Source: a virus
DNA: 48,302 nt
Strand: one strand, 5' to 3'
Virus record (IMG/VR): IMGVR_UViG_3300009094_000026
Coordinates: 1 to 48,302 of that record
Part shown: positions 17,901 to 24,367 of the stretch, one piece after another
Numbering within the stretch: position 1 is the first letter of the stretch
Layout: each line of letters opens with the position of its first letter
The notes under the pieces: model-generated
The model's input: only the letters and a program-made list of their open reading frames with translations
Told to the model about the DNA's origin: nothing
Database searches by the model: none
Translations under genes and position numbers: made by a program

Positions 17901-18549
17901 CGCATTCACCGCGGCATGGATCGAGAGTACGTCAACCACCATGGCGCAGGTGCCGGCATCATGCTGGCAGAATACGCAGGGTACGTTCAGTAGTGTGATC
18001 GACACAACCTCAATGTGGTTGCGAGCAACAGCGGCAACGGCGCTTCAACAGAACCAACCTGGTGGCGCCAATCGATGTTGGCTGGAGCATCTCCCGTTCT
18101 TCCAAGTGAAGTTCCGAACGGGACCAGCGGCGGCAGACGTCACTGGTGTCGAGTTCTGGATCAGTTGGGGAGCTACGGTGTCACCGCAATTGAACGCACA
18201 GTTCCAGGCCTCGGGTGTTGGCCAGAAAGGATTGGGGTTTCGGTATTCCTCGGCGGCTGGAGATGGTGGGTTCAGACCTTTCACTCACGATGCGACCAAC
18301 GGCATCGCGGGTCAGACGATGTATCCGTCGTTGATCTCGGTAGCGCCAGCGACGATCTACGTGTGTACGATCAATGTCATTTCGGCGACGCAGGCAATCT
18401 TGGACATCAACGGATTCTCACAGACAGTAGCGATTCCTGCAAGTGCGTTGAGTACGCTCATGGGTGGGAACATCATCATGTATGCGGAAGACGGTGTGAC
18501 GACAACCAAGCGACTCGACTTCCACAGTATGTATCTGGAACGTGGCTAA
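14917..18549 (+). CDS. Large tail tip protein with two IPT/TIG domains
   Basis: A 1210-residue protein. Residues 27-108 and 112-194 are two tandem IPT/TIG Ig-like domains (PVITNVSPNAGRISGGE and ITKITPSHGPFGGGT). Residues 195-390 resemble a tail hub: they include a DVVKSLVTSF helix and GGGHWYIDYDMDVHFF. After that come long beta-rich repeats with aromatic and Asn/Gly-rich segments, and a C-terminal 200 residues that look like a jelly-roll carbohydrate-binding domain (TNGIAGQTMYPSLISVAPAT). The whole is likely the central receptor-binding spike or host-specificity protein. Start ATG 14917, four bases after the previous stop, with no strong ribosome site. The stop overlaps the next start by one base. 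Confidence 0.75.
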   Translation: MPSGPGHPQFTGPIAEFKRPDAFTTKPVITNVSPNAGRISGGESITLTGSHFSGVESVLFGSQPATSVVIVSDTSITLVAPAQTEAGLVDVSVVKGSETGTILNAYTYVEGVITKITPSHGPFGGGTQVQIEGYNFVTGSTITFGGEPATNVVFIDENHFSAVTPAHARGYVDVVITEPLTAEVTFRNGFQFTFLTRGDDIRRQPGISIRDVLSSEPNTCNMVIDGESNTPTIGEVIEIIDSADGNRLLFRGSVLTIDQNYEGQTDQLCWATRCVDFTWLFNRRRPVGHFSQVSVSDVVKSLVTSFAPGFTTNHVQTNLAKVSVSLDGSQDFISVMNDLAAAIGGGHWYIDYDMDVHFFHVVPASLEVPPSLMPTDTSHMTVAEGSNIPTTFSYEPGYYLFRHSFLYSDGTESVLKAVSNMLTATGFKQLSFTGIPTGANPGGGITCVGRRIYYNRWIAYTKEQSPIENIRGFIQINDNVTTAFTTNFKTNGISITAVELEDTQQPIKGFTGHPVGPSNAPSATGVVLNGGQSLWGGGAWQFKVAYLYRDGSVSMPSPASNTVVQQLILGQFLSGFNLTGIQTGPVIGTLDVVARFIYMGAGLLKNPNFSLTAPGAAGFPLGTNSSPEGFNDPTWGSNVTGIIIVPDNTTTDLSNFSHADYGYIDPNGAYLPGLLVGGFGANLPYDSGSILSVDPVPIWPNPDGPYLEDVDPPDDLTDDNPLTLHQDAGQSFTVTVDLSQVRNRVIVLGSGSLSSLTAKIGDTQVFVADISNFSPSGGRVRIEDAASFQRFEIGYVGVTGVPGRAAIQLRSALTVNLAQGSTVVNFFQADDFESQKLLAKAELDANGNETDGIHEYVISDGSLKAVFQLFMRAHAELEMYSRPIVQIRFASRDPKMKSGQMVHVDQTDPPCQGDFLIQEVTIDQIGDEAELSMLSPRYTVTATSSRFELNDLLLRIIGGQIGQSVSSAGIATAGTSAAQTLARGNLSAVTGQTSRAFTAAWIESTSTTMAQVPASCWQNTQGTFSSVIDTTSMWLRATAATALQQNQPGGANRCWLEHLPFFQVKFRTGPAAADVTGVEFWISWGATVSPQLNAQFQASGVGQKGLGFRYSSAAGDGGFRPFTHDATNGIAGQTMYPSLISVAPATIYVCTINVISATQAILDINGFSQTVAIPASALSTLMGGNIIMYAEDGVTTTKRLDFHSMYLERG

Positions 18550-19076
18550 TGGATTTTCTCCAAGTCGAAATCAACGCGGCGGCAAACCGTCACGGTCTCA
18601 AACCGTTGGATGTGGCCGCGATCGTTTCTGTTGAATCCAGCTTCAATCCTTGGGCGTGGAATCCGGAACCTCGGTACCGCTACCTCTGGGATACGAAACA
18701 GAAGACGCCGTTCCGACCGTTGCTCCCGGCAGAGATTCTTTCGGAGTATCCGCCCAAAGACTTTCACAGTATGTACGGTGATCCTGATAACGAGTGGTGG
18801 GGTCAGTCATGCTCGTGGGGATTGATGCAAGTGATGGGCGCGGTGGCTCGAGAGCATGGCTTCCAAGGAGCGTATCTCACCCAGCTATGCGATCCAGTTA
18901 TCAATCTCGAATACGGATGTAAACAACTCGCAGCCTTGTTCCGATGGTCCGGTGGTGAAGAGGAGCCGGCATTCGCCGCCTACAACGGTGGCAAGGTGGG
19001 TAATCTCCATAGACCATTTCGGAACCAAAATTATGTAGTCAAAGTTCTTGCGGCGCGTTCGTCCCTCAAACCTTAG
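18549..19076 (+). CDS. Lytic transglycosylase (SLT-like)
   Basis: A 175-residue enzyme starting at ATG 18549, overlapping the previous stop by one base. It shows the SLT pattern: catalytic Glu29 in VSVESSFNPWAWNP, then SCSWGLMQVMG near 87-97, and AFAAYNGGKVGN near 145-156. It would cleave the glycan backbone of peptidoglycan without water, forming 1,6-anhydro ends. There is no signal peptide, so it is either a virion-associated enzyme tied to the adjacent tail tip or a holin-dependent endolysin. The position directly after the tail tip favours the first. Confidence 0.85.
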   Translation: MDFLQVEINAAANRHGLKPLDVAAIVSVESSFNPWAWNPEPRYRYLWDTKQKTPFRPLLPAEILSEYPPKDFHSMYGDPDNEWWGQSCSWGLMQVMGAVAREHGFQGAYLTQLCDPVINLEYGCKQLAALFRWSGGEEEPAFAAYNGGKVGNLHRPFRNQNYVVKVLAARSSLKP

Positions 19077-19084
19077 GAGCCACC

Positions 19085-20632
19085 ATGCACATCTTCGCTG
19101 AGAATGGAATGTTCGTCACCGCAGAGCTCGGGGGCGGCATTGACAGTCGTGTCCCCGGTTCGCCACCGGCGGTTACGGCTCGTGGGTTGCCCGGAGAACC
19201 GGGAGCCGACGGTCCGTGGCAACAGTGGGAAGAGATTCGCAACGACGACGGTACGTTCAGCTATCGTTGTGTGGACGGCCATTACCTGACCGCGGAAGAG
19301 GGTGGTGGCAAAACCGTGTCGACCGATCGCGACGTCAACAGTGTGTGGCAGCGATTCAAGAAGGTCGGCAACATGTTGCAGTGCTCCGATGGTGTTCACT
19401 ATCTTCGCACACGGACGGACCTTGGGCCGGTTGCGGTGGTTGATGCCACCGGAACCACCCAAGGCTTGACGTTTCGTATAGGCGACGGCGGCACGGTCCC
19501 GACGCTCAACGGACGTCTGCACGTACAAGGGATCCGATTGTTCGATACGGTCGGTCCGTATCGGTGGAAGATTTGCACGGGATTCAACGCCCAGGATCTC
19601 GCGTTACAGAACCGATGGGATGTCCTCGGTACCTACTTCGATTGGATGGACACGGTAGGTGGCAACGGCATCCGAGTCTTCTTGAATTGGGAAGTCGTTG
19701 GTCTGGACTACCGCGATCATCCTGATTACTTCACCATCCTTCGGGAGCTGTGCAAGTTCACTCGCGAACGGAGCAAACGTCTCCTTGGGACGGCGATCTG
19801 CGATCAAATTCCCTCCGGTCTCGGACAGCAGCAGGACTTCCTCGATAGTGCATTCTCCGTTTTGAACGAGTTCGATCACACACTGGGCGAATGCGCCAAC
19901 GAACCGTACAACGGCAACAGTGTCTTTCCGGGATTGTTTCGGCGAACGTCTTCATGGGGTTCATTGATGGTGGCACGTGGGATGTGTCGACCGGATTCGA
20001 ACCCGGCGAGTGGCGATCCCAACGACGCACCCTACGTGCCGTCGCTCGGTTACACCACCTACCAGAATGGGCGGTCCGCTGATTGGTATCGCAAAGCTGG
20101 CAAGGATGGATTGGAGATCCACGACGGATGGCCGGGTCTTGGTGTGCCAGGAACCGGCGACGCCACGATCAACAACGAGACCATGGGTGCCGCCGAGATC
20201 GGCGTGCCGGGGCGTCGGTCGAATCGTCCGATTGAATTCCAAGCGGCCGGAGGTGGGGCGGGACTCTTCACTTCCGGAATCACTGGGCACGGCGACTCGT
20301 TGACTATGCAACGATGCATCCCACCGGGACCAACGGAGACCTCATGCATCAAGGCGTTGTTCGATTCGCTTGAATTCGTTCCGATCGATGCTCCCGATTG
20401 GATATACACTCGGTATGGTCCTGGACATCCTCCGGAGCCGATGCCGGTTCAGATGGATCCTGCTGATGCAGACGAGACCGTTTCTCGTATGCACGCCAAG
20501 GTTGGCCCCAACCAAGCGTCTGCGGTCAACTACAACGCCGCCATCCCTGGGAGAGAAGGATGGAAGGCGGTCGCTGCCAACGGATGGCGTATCGTCGAAC
20601 AGCGCGGTCCGGTGGTTCTCTGTGAACGATAA
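19085..20632 (+). CDS. Trefoil (fascin-like) domain plus GH5-like barrel protein
   Basis: A 515-residue protein. Residues 1-135 contain fascin/trefoil-type repeats (FVTAELGGG near 10; HYLTAEEGGGKTVSTDRD near 66-83; HYLRTRTDLGPVAV near 105-118). Residues 145-445 look like a (beta/alpha)8 glycoside hydrolase related to GH5/GH39: FLNWEVVGLDYRDHPD near 200, then GECANEPYNGN near 268-278 with Glu273 as the likely acid/base. I could not place the second catalytic Glu, so activity is uncertain. A tail-borne depolymerase or receptor-binding protein are both possible. Ribosome site TAGGAG precedes ATG 19085. Confidence 0.6.
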   Translation: MHIFAENGMFVTAELGGGIDSRVPGSPPAVTARGLPGEPGADGPWQQWEEIRNDDGTFSYRCVDGHYLTAEEGGGKTVSTDRDVNSVWQRFKKVGNMLQCSDGVHYLRTRTDLGPVAVVDATGTTQGLTFRIGDGGTVPTLNGRLHVQGIRLFDTVGPYRWKICTGFNAQDLALQNRWDVLGTYFDWMDTVGGNGIRVFLNWEVVGLDYRDHPDYFTILRELCKFTRERSKRLLGTAICDQIPSGLGQQQDFLDSAFSVLNEFDHTLGECANEPYNGNSVFPGLFRRTSSWGSLMVARGMCRPDSNPASGDPNDAPYVPSLGYTTYQNGRSADWYRKAGKDGLEIHDGWPGLGVPGTGDATINNETMGAAEIGVPGRRSNRPIEFQAAGGGAGLFTSGITGHGDSLTMQRCIPPGPTETSCIKALFDSLEFVPIDAPDWIYTRYGPGHPPEPMPVQMDPADADETVSRMHAKVGPNQASAVNYNAAIPGREGWKAVAANGWRIVEQRGPVVLCER

Positions 20633-20642
20633 AGGAGACAAG

Positions 20643-21044
20643 ATGACAAAGAGACGAACCATCTCGCTCGTTTTAGCGCTCACCGCGCTACTGACGAGCA
20701 CCATCCTTAACGGATGCGCCGCCAACGCACCACCTCGGTTGGGTCAACAAGCCGCGGTCGCGTACAACAATCATCGGGTGCAACGTGCGCTCGATCTCAT
20801 TCGCGATACCGTGCAAGACGGTAATGCATTGCAACCGCCGGTGTTCTCCACGGCGACGACACGAAAGGTCACCATCTGGCACAAGGCCGCGATCACAACA
20901 ATCCACGCAACCCAGACAGGTTGGCAGTCCGCTGTGGAAACTGGTCTCGATCAACTCGTCGCGACGTTACCGAAGGAGGACGCCGACCGTATTCGTATCT
21001 ACGTCAACTTGGCGAAGACCATTCTCAAGGAGGTCACGTCTTGA
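20643..21044 (+). CDS. Small secreted lipoprotein
   Basis: A 133-residue protein with a textbook lipoprotein signal: a basic N-terminus (MTKRRT), a hydrophobic core (ISLVLALTALL) and a lipobox ILNGC at residues 21-25, so Cys25 should be lipidated after signal peptidase II cleavage. The remainder is helical and alanine-rich. Phage lipoproteins in this location include spanin outer subunits and superinfection-exclusion proteins; the sequence does not decide. ATG 20643 has AAAGGAG upstream; in-frame starts farther upstream are inside the previous gene. Confidence 0.7.
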   Translation: MTKRRTISLVLALTALLTSTILNGCAANAPPRLGQQAAVAYNNHRVQRALDLIRDTVQDGNALQPPVFSTATTRKVTIWHKAAITTIHATQTGWQSAVETGLDQLVATLPKEDADRIRIYVNLAKTILKEVTS

Positions 21045-21253
21045 ACGAGCAGCTCATCGCACTGGCGATTCAGTCGGCACCGAACATCATCGCGGGATTG
21101 AAGGCACTATTCCGCAAGGAGCACCCGGACGCTCCGGAGCCGACCGACGCCGAAGTGATCGAGGCCTACAATCAAGCCTTTGAGTCGTCGGTCGCGAAAG
21201 ACGATCGGTGGCTCGCGGTCCATCCGGAACAAGAGATCGATCCGGAAACCTAA
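21041..21253 (+). CDS. Small hypothetical protein of lysis region
   Basis: A 70-residue protein starting at TTG 21041, overlapping the lipoprotein stop (TTGA) and preceded by AAGGAGG at 21027-21033, an excellent ribosome site. A short helical N-terminus (LIALAIQSAPNIIAGLKALFR) is followed by a Pro/Asp-rich linker and a helix ending in DDRWLAVHPE. The N-terminal helix is amphipathic rather than a clear membrane span. Function unknown; coupled to the lipoprotein. Confidence 0.65.
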   Translation: MNEQLIALAIQSAPNIIAGLKALFRKEHPDAPEPTDAEVIEAYNQAFESSVAKDDRWLAVHPEQEIDPET

Positions 21254-21426
21254 AAGAACTTCCGTGGACGTGAAGACCCCACCATACCCGCTTCCTGGAA
21301 CAGGGAATGCGACTCTGGGTCTGTCACCCTGCGGTAGTCACAGCCCGCGCTCGATTGTGGTTATGGTGGTGACCATGATCGGGCGCGGGTGCGGGTGTTG
21401 AAGCTACCACCAGAAAGGATTGTTCT
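21254..21426 (+). other. Structured non-coding stretch in the lysis region
   Basis: About 170 bases with no convincing coding sequence. It contains several small self-complementary pieces, such as TTCCTG/CAGGGAA near 21290-21307 and CAGGG/CCCTG near 21301-21331, before the 18-bp stem at 21344-21389. It ends in the AAAGGA ribosome site of the next small gene. Confidence 0.5.
21344..21389 (+). terminator. Strong 18-bp stem-loop
   Basis: Bases 21344-21361 pair with 21372-21389 over 18 positions (outer CCCGCGC/GCGCGGG, then a run with three G-U wobbles) around a ten-base loop. No T-run follows, so it may be a factor-dependent terminator, an mRNA processing site or an RNA structure rather than a simple intrinsic terminator. 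Confidence 0.6.
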
Positions 21427-21564
21427 ATGCCTTGGCATCTTCTCTGTGTCGCGTTCTCGATTTGTTGCTTCGCCTTTGCGGCATGGCAGCATGCGAGCCC
21501 GATGTGGAATCGTGTCGTGGCGGTTGGCTTTGCGCTGTTCGCCTTGGCCACTCTCATCCCGTAG
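21427..21564 (+). CDS. 45-residue two-span membrane protein (holin candidate)
   Basis: ATG 21427 with GAAAGGA upstream encodes 45 residues. Two hydrophobic segments are visible: LLCVAFSICCFAFAAW (about 5-20) and VVAVGFALFALATLIP (about 30-45), separated by a short polar turn (QHASPMWNR). The hairpin topology and position near a lytic transglycosylase make it a holin or pinholin candidate. No family match is recognised. Confidence 0.6.
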   Translation: MPWHLLCVAFSICCFAFAAWQHASPMWNRVVAVGFALFALATLIP

Positions 21565-21572
21565 GTGATCCC

Positions 21573-21878
21573 ATGTATACCTTGTGCTGGATCTTTCTGC
21601 GACTTCCGAAACCGATTCGGCATTGGGTAGCACGTCATGCCACCACATGGGTCACACAGACTCGACGTATCATTCGGAGGTTGAACAATGGCGAAGAAAA
21701 ATCCGAACGTGGACGCGCAAGTGACTGCAGCCAAGTCGGCGGCAACGGTATTCGTCAACGCCACCAACCCGGCGGAAGTCAAAGCGGCCGCGCAGACGCT
21801 GAAAGACAAACTCGACGCGATCGTTTGGGACGACTAGCGACCACCAGGGTGTCCAATCCGGATACTCTATTACCGTAG
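21573..21878 (+). CDS. Possible small ORF overlapping the next gene (doubtful)
   Basis: ATG 21573 opens 101 residues. The first 38 look like a real amphipathic, basic helix (MYTLCWIFLRLPKPIRHWVA), filling the 123-base gap between two small genes. The rest runs out of frame over the better supported 49-residue gene at 21688 and has the Arg/Ser/Gly/Gln composition of a wrong frame. There is no strong ribosome site. Either a short peptide or chance. Confidence 0.2.
   Translation: MYTLCWIFLRLPKPIRHWVARHATTWVTQTRRIIRRLNNGEEKSERGRASDCSQVGGNGIRQRHQPGGSQSGRADAERQTRRDRLGRLATTRVSNPDTLLP
21688..21837 (+). CDS. 49-residue hypothetical protein
   Basis: ATG 21688 preceded by CGGAGG seven bases upstream. 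The protein is alanine-rich and helical (DAQVTAAKSAATVFVNATNPAEVKAAAQTLKDKLDAIV) and ends in WDD. No membrane span. It resembles a small helix-bundle or coiled protein. The gene is in the cassette of tiny genes after the lysis enzymes; function unknown. Confidence 0.6.
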   Translation: MAKKNPNVDAQVTAAKSAATVFVNATNPAEVKAAAQTLKDKLDAIVWDD

Positions 21879-21887
21879 GAGTGCAGT

Positions 21888-22196
21888 ATGAACGAAAGCG
21901 CAGCAAGCGGCAAGGGCCACGGTGGCGGACACGGTCACGCCAATCGCCATCCGATGCATCAGGCGATGCGGTCCAAGGCGATCGGGAAGATCAAGAAGGC
22001 CAAGGATGTTGAGGGTCGCGTCCGTGCGTTCCTCGACGACGAGGTCGAGAACTTCGAGACGCTGTTCGCAGCGGCGTCCGACCCCGCGGTGACCAAGGAG
22101 CAGTTGCTCGCCGAAGTCCGAAAGGCGATCGAGGATCGCAAGGACGACATCGACGAGATTGTTCCGTTCCTCGCGACCGGTCAGGTTCAGGAATAG
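21888..22196 (+). CDS. 102-residue His/Gly-rich then helical protein
   Basis: Starts at ATG 21888 after TAGGAG. The first 28 residues are rich in Gly and His (GKGHGGGHGHANRHPMHQ), a possible metal-binding or disordered stretch. The rest is strongly helical with acidic and basic alternation (VRAFLDDEVENFETLFAAASD, then a helix in ERKDDIDEI). No known family is recognised. Small genes on either side share the operon. Confidence 0.65.
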   Translation: MNESAASGKGHGGGHGHANRHPMHQAMRSKAIGKIKKAKDVEGRVRAFLDDEVENFETLFAAASDPAVTKEQLLAEVRKAIEDRKDDIDEIVPFLATGQVQE

Positions 22197-22211
22197 CAAA
22201 GGGAGACGGCG

Positions 22212-22367
22212 ATGTCTCTCGAGCACTTCTTCACGGCGCAGGCTGAAGACCAGATGCTGGTGCTCATACGTCTCACACAGATGGGATTGTATACGCTTCT
22301 CGCAGCCATTGTCGCTGTGATTGCTATTCAGACGTGGCGGTTGGTCAAGAAGGATCACCACGTTTAA
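22212..22367 (+). CDS. 51-residue single-span membrane protein
   Basis: ATG 22212 follows AAAGGGAG. An acidic amphipathic N-terminus of about 15 residues is followed by one membrane segment (LYTLLAAIVAVIAIQTW, about residues 26-42) and a basic tail (RLVKKDHHV), so the C-terminus should face the cytoplasm. It could be a holin, an antiholin or an inner-membrane spanin-like piece; no family is assigned. It is the last gene before a hairpin. Confidence 0.6.
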   Translation: MSLEHFFTAQAEDQMLVLIRLTQMGLYTLLAAIVAVIAIQTWRLVKKDHHV

Positions 22368-22380
22368 GTTCGTATCCGAT

Positions 22381-22406
22381 CCCCGGTGGTAATAGGGCCA
22401 CCGGGG
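22381..22406 (+). terminator. GC-rich hairpin (copy 1 of a repeated stem)
   Basis: CCCCGGTGG (22381-22389) pairs with CCACCGGGG (22398-22406) around an eight-base loop, directly after the small membrane gene. The same stem sequence recurs after the PASTA gene at 23732-23760. There is no T-run behind it. Confidence 0.65.
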
Positions 22407-22435
22407 AACTCTCCTAAACCACCTACGGAGAAATC

Positions 22436-23716
22436 ATGAAGATCCACGCTCATCCGCAGAAGACCGACTACGCCAGTCCAGCCGAGTGGCCAACGCGTTC
22501 CTTTCAACATCATTGGAAAGCGTCTGATGCGATCCTTGTACCGCCGCCAGCGAATCCGCAAACAGGTCACCTCCACATCGACATGACCTATCCCGAAGAT
22601 GCCGAGTGGGCCACCGGGACGTTGACGATTCCGTTCAAACTCAAGCTGTTCCACGTGGCTGGACGTATCACTCAGGTATTCGCGGCTGTCCTCCAAAGCC
22701 ACAATGCGCGAGAGATCATCTGGGATGCAACCGGAACCACGACTCCACCATCGATGATTGGCGACATCAACAGCCTGAAGGAGTGGTCTGGGCATTTCGT
22801 GATCGACCCGCCGTCGAATCCCAGGATGCCGGAATTCCTGCACGGCTGGATCTTCCTGTCAGTCAGTGCGGCGATGCAGTTCGACAACGGCGTGGCGGTC
22901 ACTGGCAATTCTCTTGGGGCGGTGTGGTCGATGGTTGATCCGTCACTTCCGCCGGTTGGTGGTTTCCATCTCCCAACGGTTGGCAGCCGAACGATGTCAA
23001 AAGATCCGAGTCTGCCGAACGTATTCACTGGCGCGAATCAGATGGACGCGATGTCGTTCTTGCCGTTGGCCCCGATCAGTACACCGTGGGAGATTTCCAC
23101 GTCCGCGATTCAATACGCGGCACAATCGCCGCTACCGATTGCGACGTTCGAACTTCGTGCGGATTTGGACTTGCATGCCGGGATCCCTGGGCGCGTACTC
23201 CAACGCGTGGTCAAACCACCAGACGGCGGATTCGTTTCTGTACTCGATCCGAAGGTGATCGGACCTGGGGTGCATCGAATCGCGATGATGCTGATCCAAC
23301 CCCTGGCGGAGATTCAAGAGGTAACCACCCTGTTGGTGTTCGATGTGACCATCGGCGATGTGCCGCCTGCGGAACTCGTGGTGGTGCCGAACGTCGTTGG
23401 AGAAGATCAATCGGCGGCTGCCGCAATCCTTGAAGCGGCGGGCCTCCACAGCTCACCGATGCTGCACGAGAACGAAGCTCCCAAAGGTCAAGTCTTCATG
23501 CAGGATCCATCTGCGGGATCGTCGGTCCAAAAAGGATGGGTGGTTTCGTTGATGGTGTCTGAAGGACCGATCGCTCCACCCCACCAGGATATGCGTCCGG
23601 TGGAAGTGTTCCAGTTGTTGGAGAACGGGAAACCGGTCAATCGATTCTTCGCATGCTTCGACAGTCCTGACGGGACCCACGAGGTGTGCGCGGAGCTGAT
23701 GGTGAAACCGAGCTAA
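22436..23716 (+). CDS. PASTA-domain protein (putative structural or cell-surface-binding)
   Basis: A 426-residue protein with a clear PASTA domain at about residues 314-380: it begins with VVVPNVVGEDQSAAAAILEAAGL and ends with VVSLMVSEGP. PASTA domains bind peptidoglycan or beta-lactam-like stems. The first 300 residues are beta-rich, with aromatic/proline patterns (PSNPRMPEFLHGWIFLSVSAAMQ). No signal peptide, no transmembrane segment, so a virion fibre or surface decoration role is most likely. The gene is bracketed by two hairpins sharing one stem, which makes it a separate transcriptional unit. Start ATG 22436 after ACGGAG. It is the last + strand gene. Confidence 0.65.
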   Translation: MKIHAHPQKTDYASPAEWPTRSFQHHWKASDAILVPPPANPQTGHLHIDMTYPEDAEWATGTLTIPFKLKLFHVAGRITQVFAAVLQSHNAREIIWDATGTTTPPSMIGDINSLKEWSGHFVIDPPSNPRMPEFLHGWIFLSVSAAMQFDNGVAVTGNSLGAVWSMVDPSLPPVGGFHLPTVGSRTMSKDPSLPNVFTGANQMDAMSFLPLAPISTPWEISTSAIQYAAQSPLPIATFELRADLDLHAGIPGRVLQRVVKPPDGGFVSVLDPKVIGPGVHRIAMMLIQPLAEIQEVTTLLVFDVTIGDVPPAELVVVPNVVGEDQSAAAAILEAAGLHSSPMLHENEAPKGQVFMQDPSAGSSVQKGWVVSLMVSEGPIAPPHQDMRPVEVFQLLENGKPVNRFFACFDSPDGTHEVCAELMVKPS

Positions 23717-23731
23717 GGATTTTGAGGAGCA

Positions 23732-23760
23732 CCCCGGTGGCCGCGACAGGGCCACCGGGG
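23732..23760. terminator. Bidirectional hairpin where the two gene blocks converge
   Basis: CCCCGGTGGCC (23732-23742) pairs with GGCCACCGGGG (23750-23760), eleven base pairs with a seven-base loop. It lies between the last + strand stop and the last - strand stop, so it can end transcription from both sides. Its stem repeats that of the hairpin at 22381-22406. Confidence 0.7.
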
Positions 23761-23770
23761 CACCGGTAGG

Positions 23771-24064
23771 CTACGGATTCTTCGGGCAACGTTTCTCGTC
23801 TGCGATATTCAATCGGATTCGTTCCTCCTGATACGGTTCCAGATACAATCTCACGGCCGTATCGCCTGAGCTATACTTCACATTCTCTCGACGTACGATT
23901 CTGAACAAATCCGTTCCCAATTCTTCCAATCGCCGCAGCACCCGCTGTTCACGTTTATCCTCAGCCACTTCTTCTGGGTAGAATCCCGACCAGCTGCGCA
24001 CATGCTTGCATAGGCTGAGCGTGACTTGATGCTTGCCGATTCGCTTCCGTTTCGATTTCGCCAT
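23771..24064 (-). CDS. 97-residue basic hypothetical protein
   Basis: The last gene of the - strand block. Start chosen at 24064, because GAGGAG lies six bases upstream of that ATG; an ATG at 24070 touches the ribosome site. The N-terminus is basic (MAKSKRKRIGK), with a helical middle (EDKREQRVLRRLEELG) and a C-terminal LYLEPYQEERIRLNI segment. It may bind nucleic acid, but no family is recognised. Its leader lies next to the repeat-rich intergenic region. Confidence 0.6.
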   Translation of the reverse strand: MAKSKRKRIGKHQVTLSLCKHVRSWSGFYPEEVAEDKREQRVLRRLEELGTDLFRIVRRENVKYSSGDTAVRLYLEPYQEERIRLNIADEKRCPKNP

Positions 24065-24070
24065 CTTCAT

Positions 24071-24367
24071 CTCCTCATGGCCGGCGGGATGCCGTACCGG
24101 AAATTATTATCGCCTGAGTACGATTTCTGCACCATACGAAAATTACTGACTCAGGGAATTTCGTAGGCAAGGCCTTGCCACGCCCGGCCGCACGCCCCGG
24201 TAACGGGCCTTCCCGCCCCGGCTAAACTGGAACGCCCCGGAATCCAGGCGTAACCCGGTCTAATTGAGGACTTCCGGACAGGCCGGGGGCCGGGGGCTGC
24301 CCCCGTTTCGGTCCGTTCCTACAGGCGTTTGGCCGCAACCCTCATACCTTCTTAGGTTTAGCGCGCC
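24071..24367. other. Repeat and palindrome-rich intergenic region (origin/control candidate)
   Basis: About 300 bases without a gene. It contains CCTGAGT (24113-24119) facing ACTCAGG (24149-24155), a perfect 14-bp palindrome GGCAAGGCCTTGCC at 24166-24179, and three CGCCCCGG copies at 24193, 24214 and 24233 spaced 19-21 bases apart. A GGGGGC/GCCCCC dyad lies near 24290-24305. The left 60 bases are AT-richer (TAATAATTT on the - strand), the rest very GC-rich. The primase-helicase gene ends next to it. It could be a replication origin, operator cluster or terminator array. Confidence 0.5.

Noticed and set aside
18015-18548. Upstream extension of the lytic transglycosylase
   Set aside because: It overlaps the end of the tail tip gene out of frame; ATG 18549 starts right before the SLT fold.
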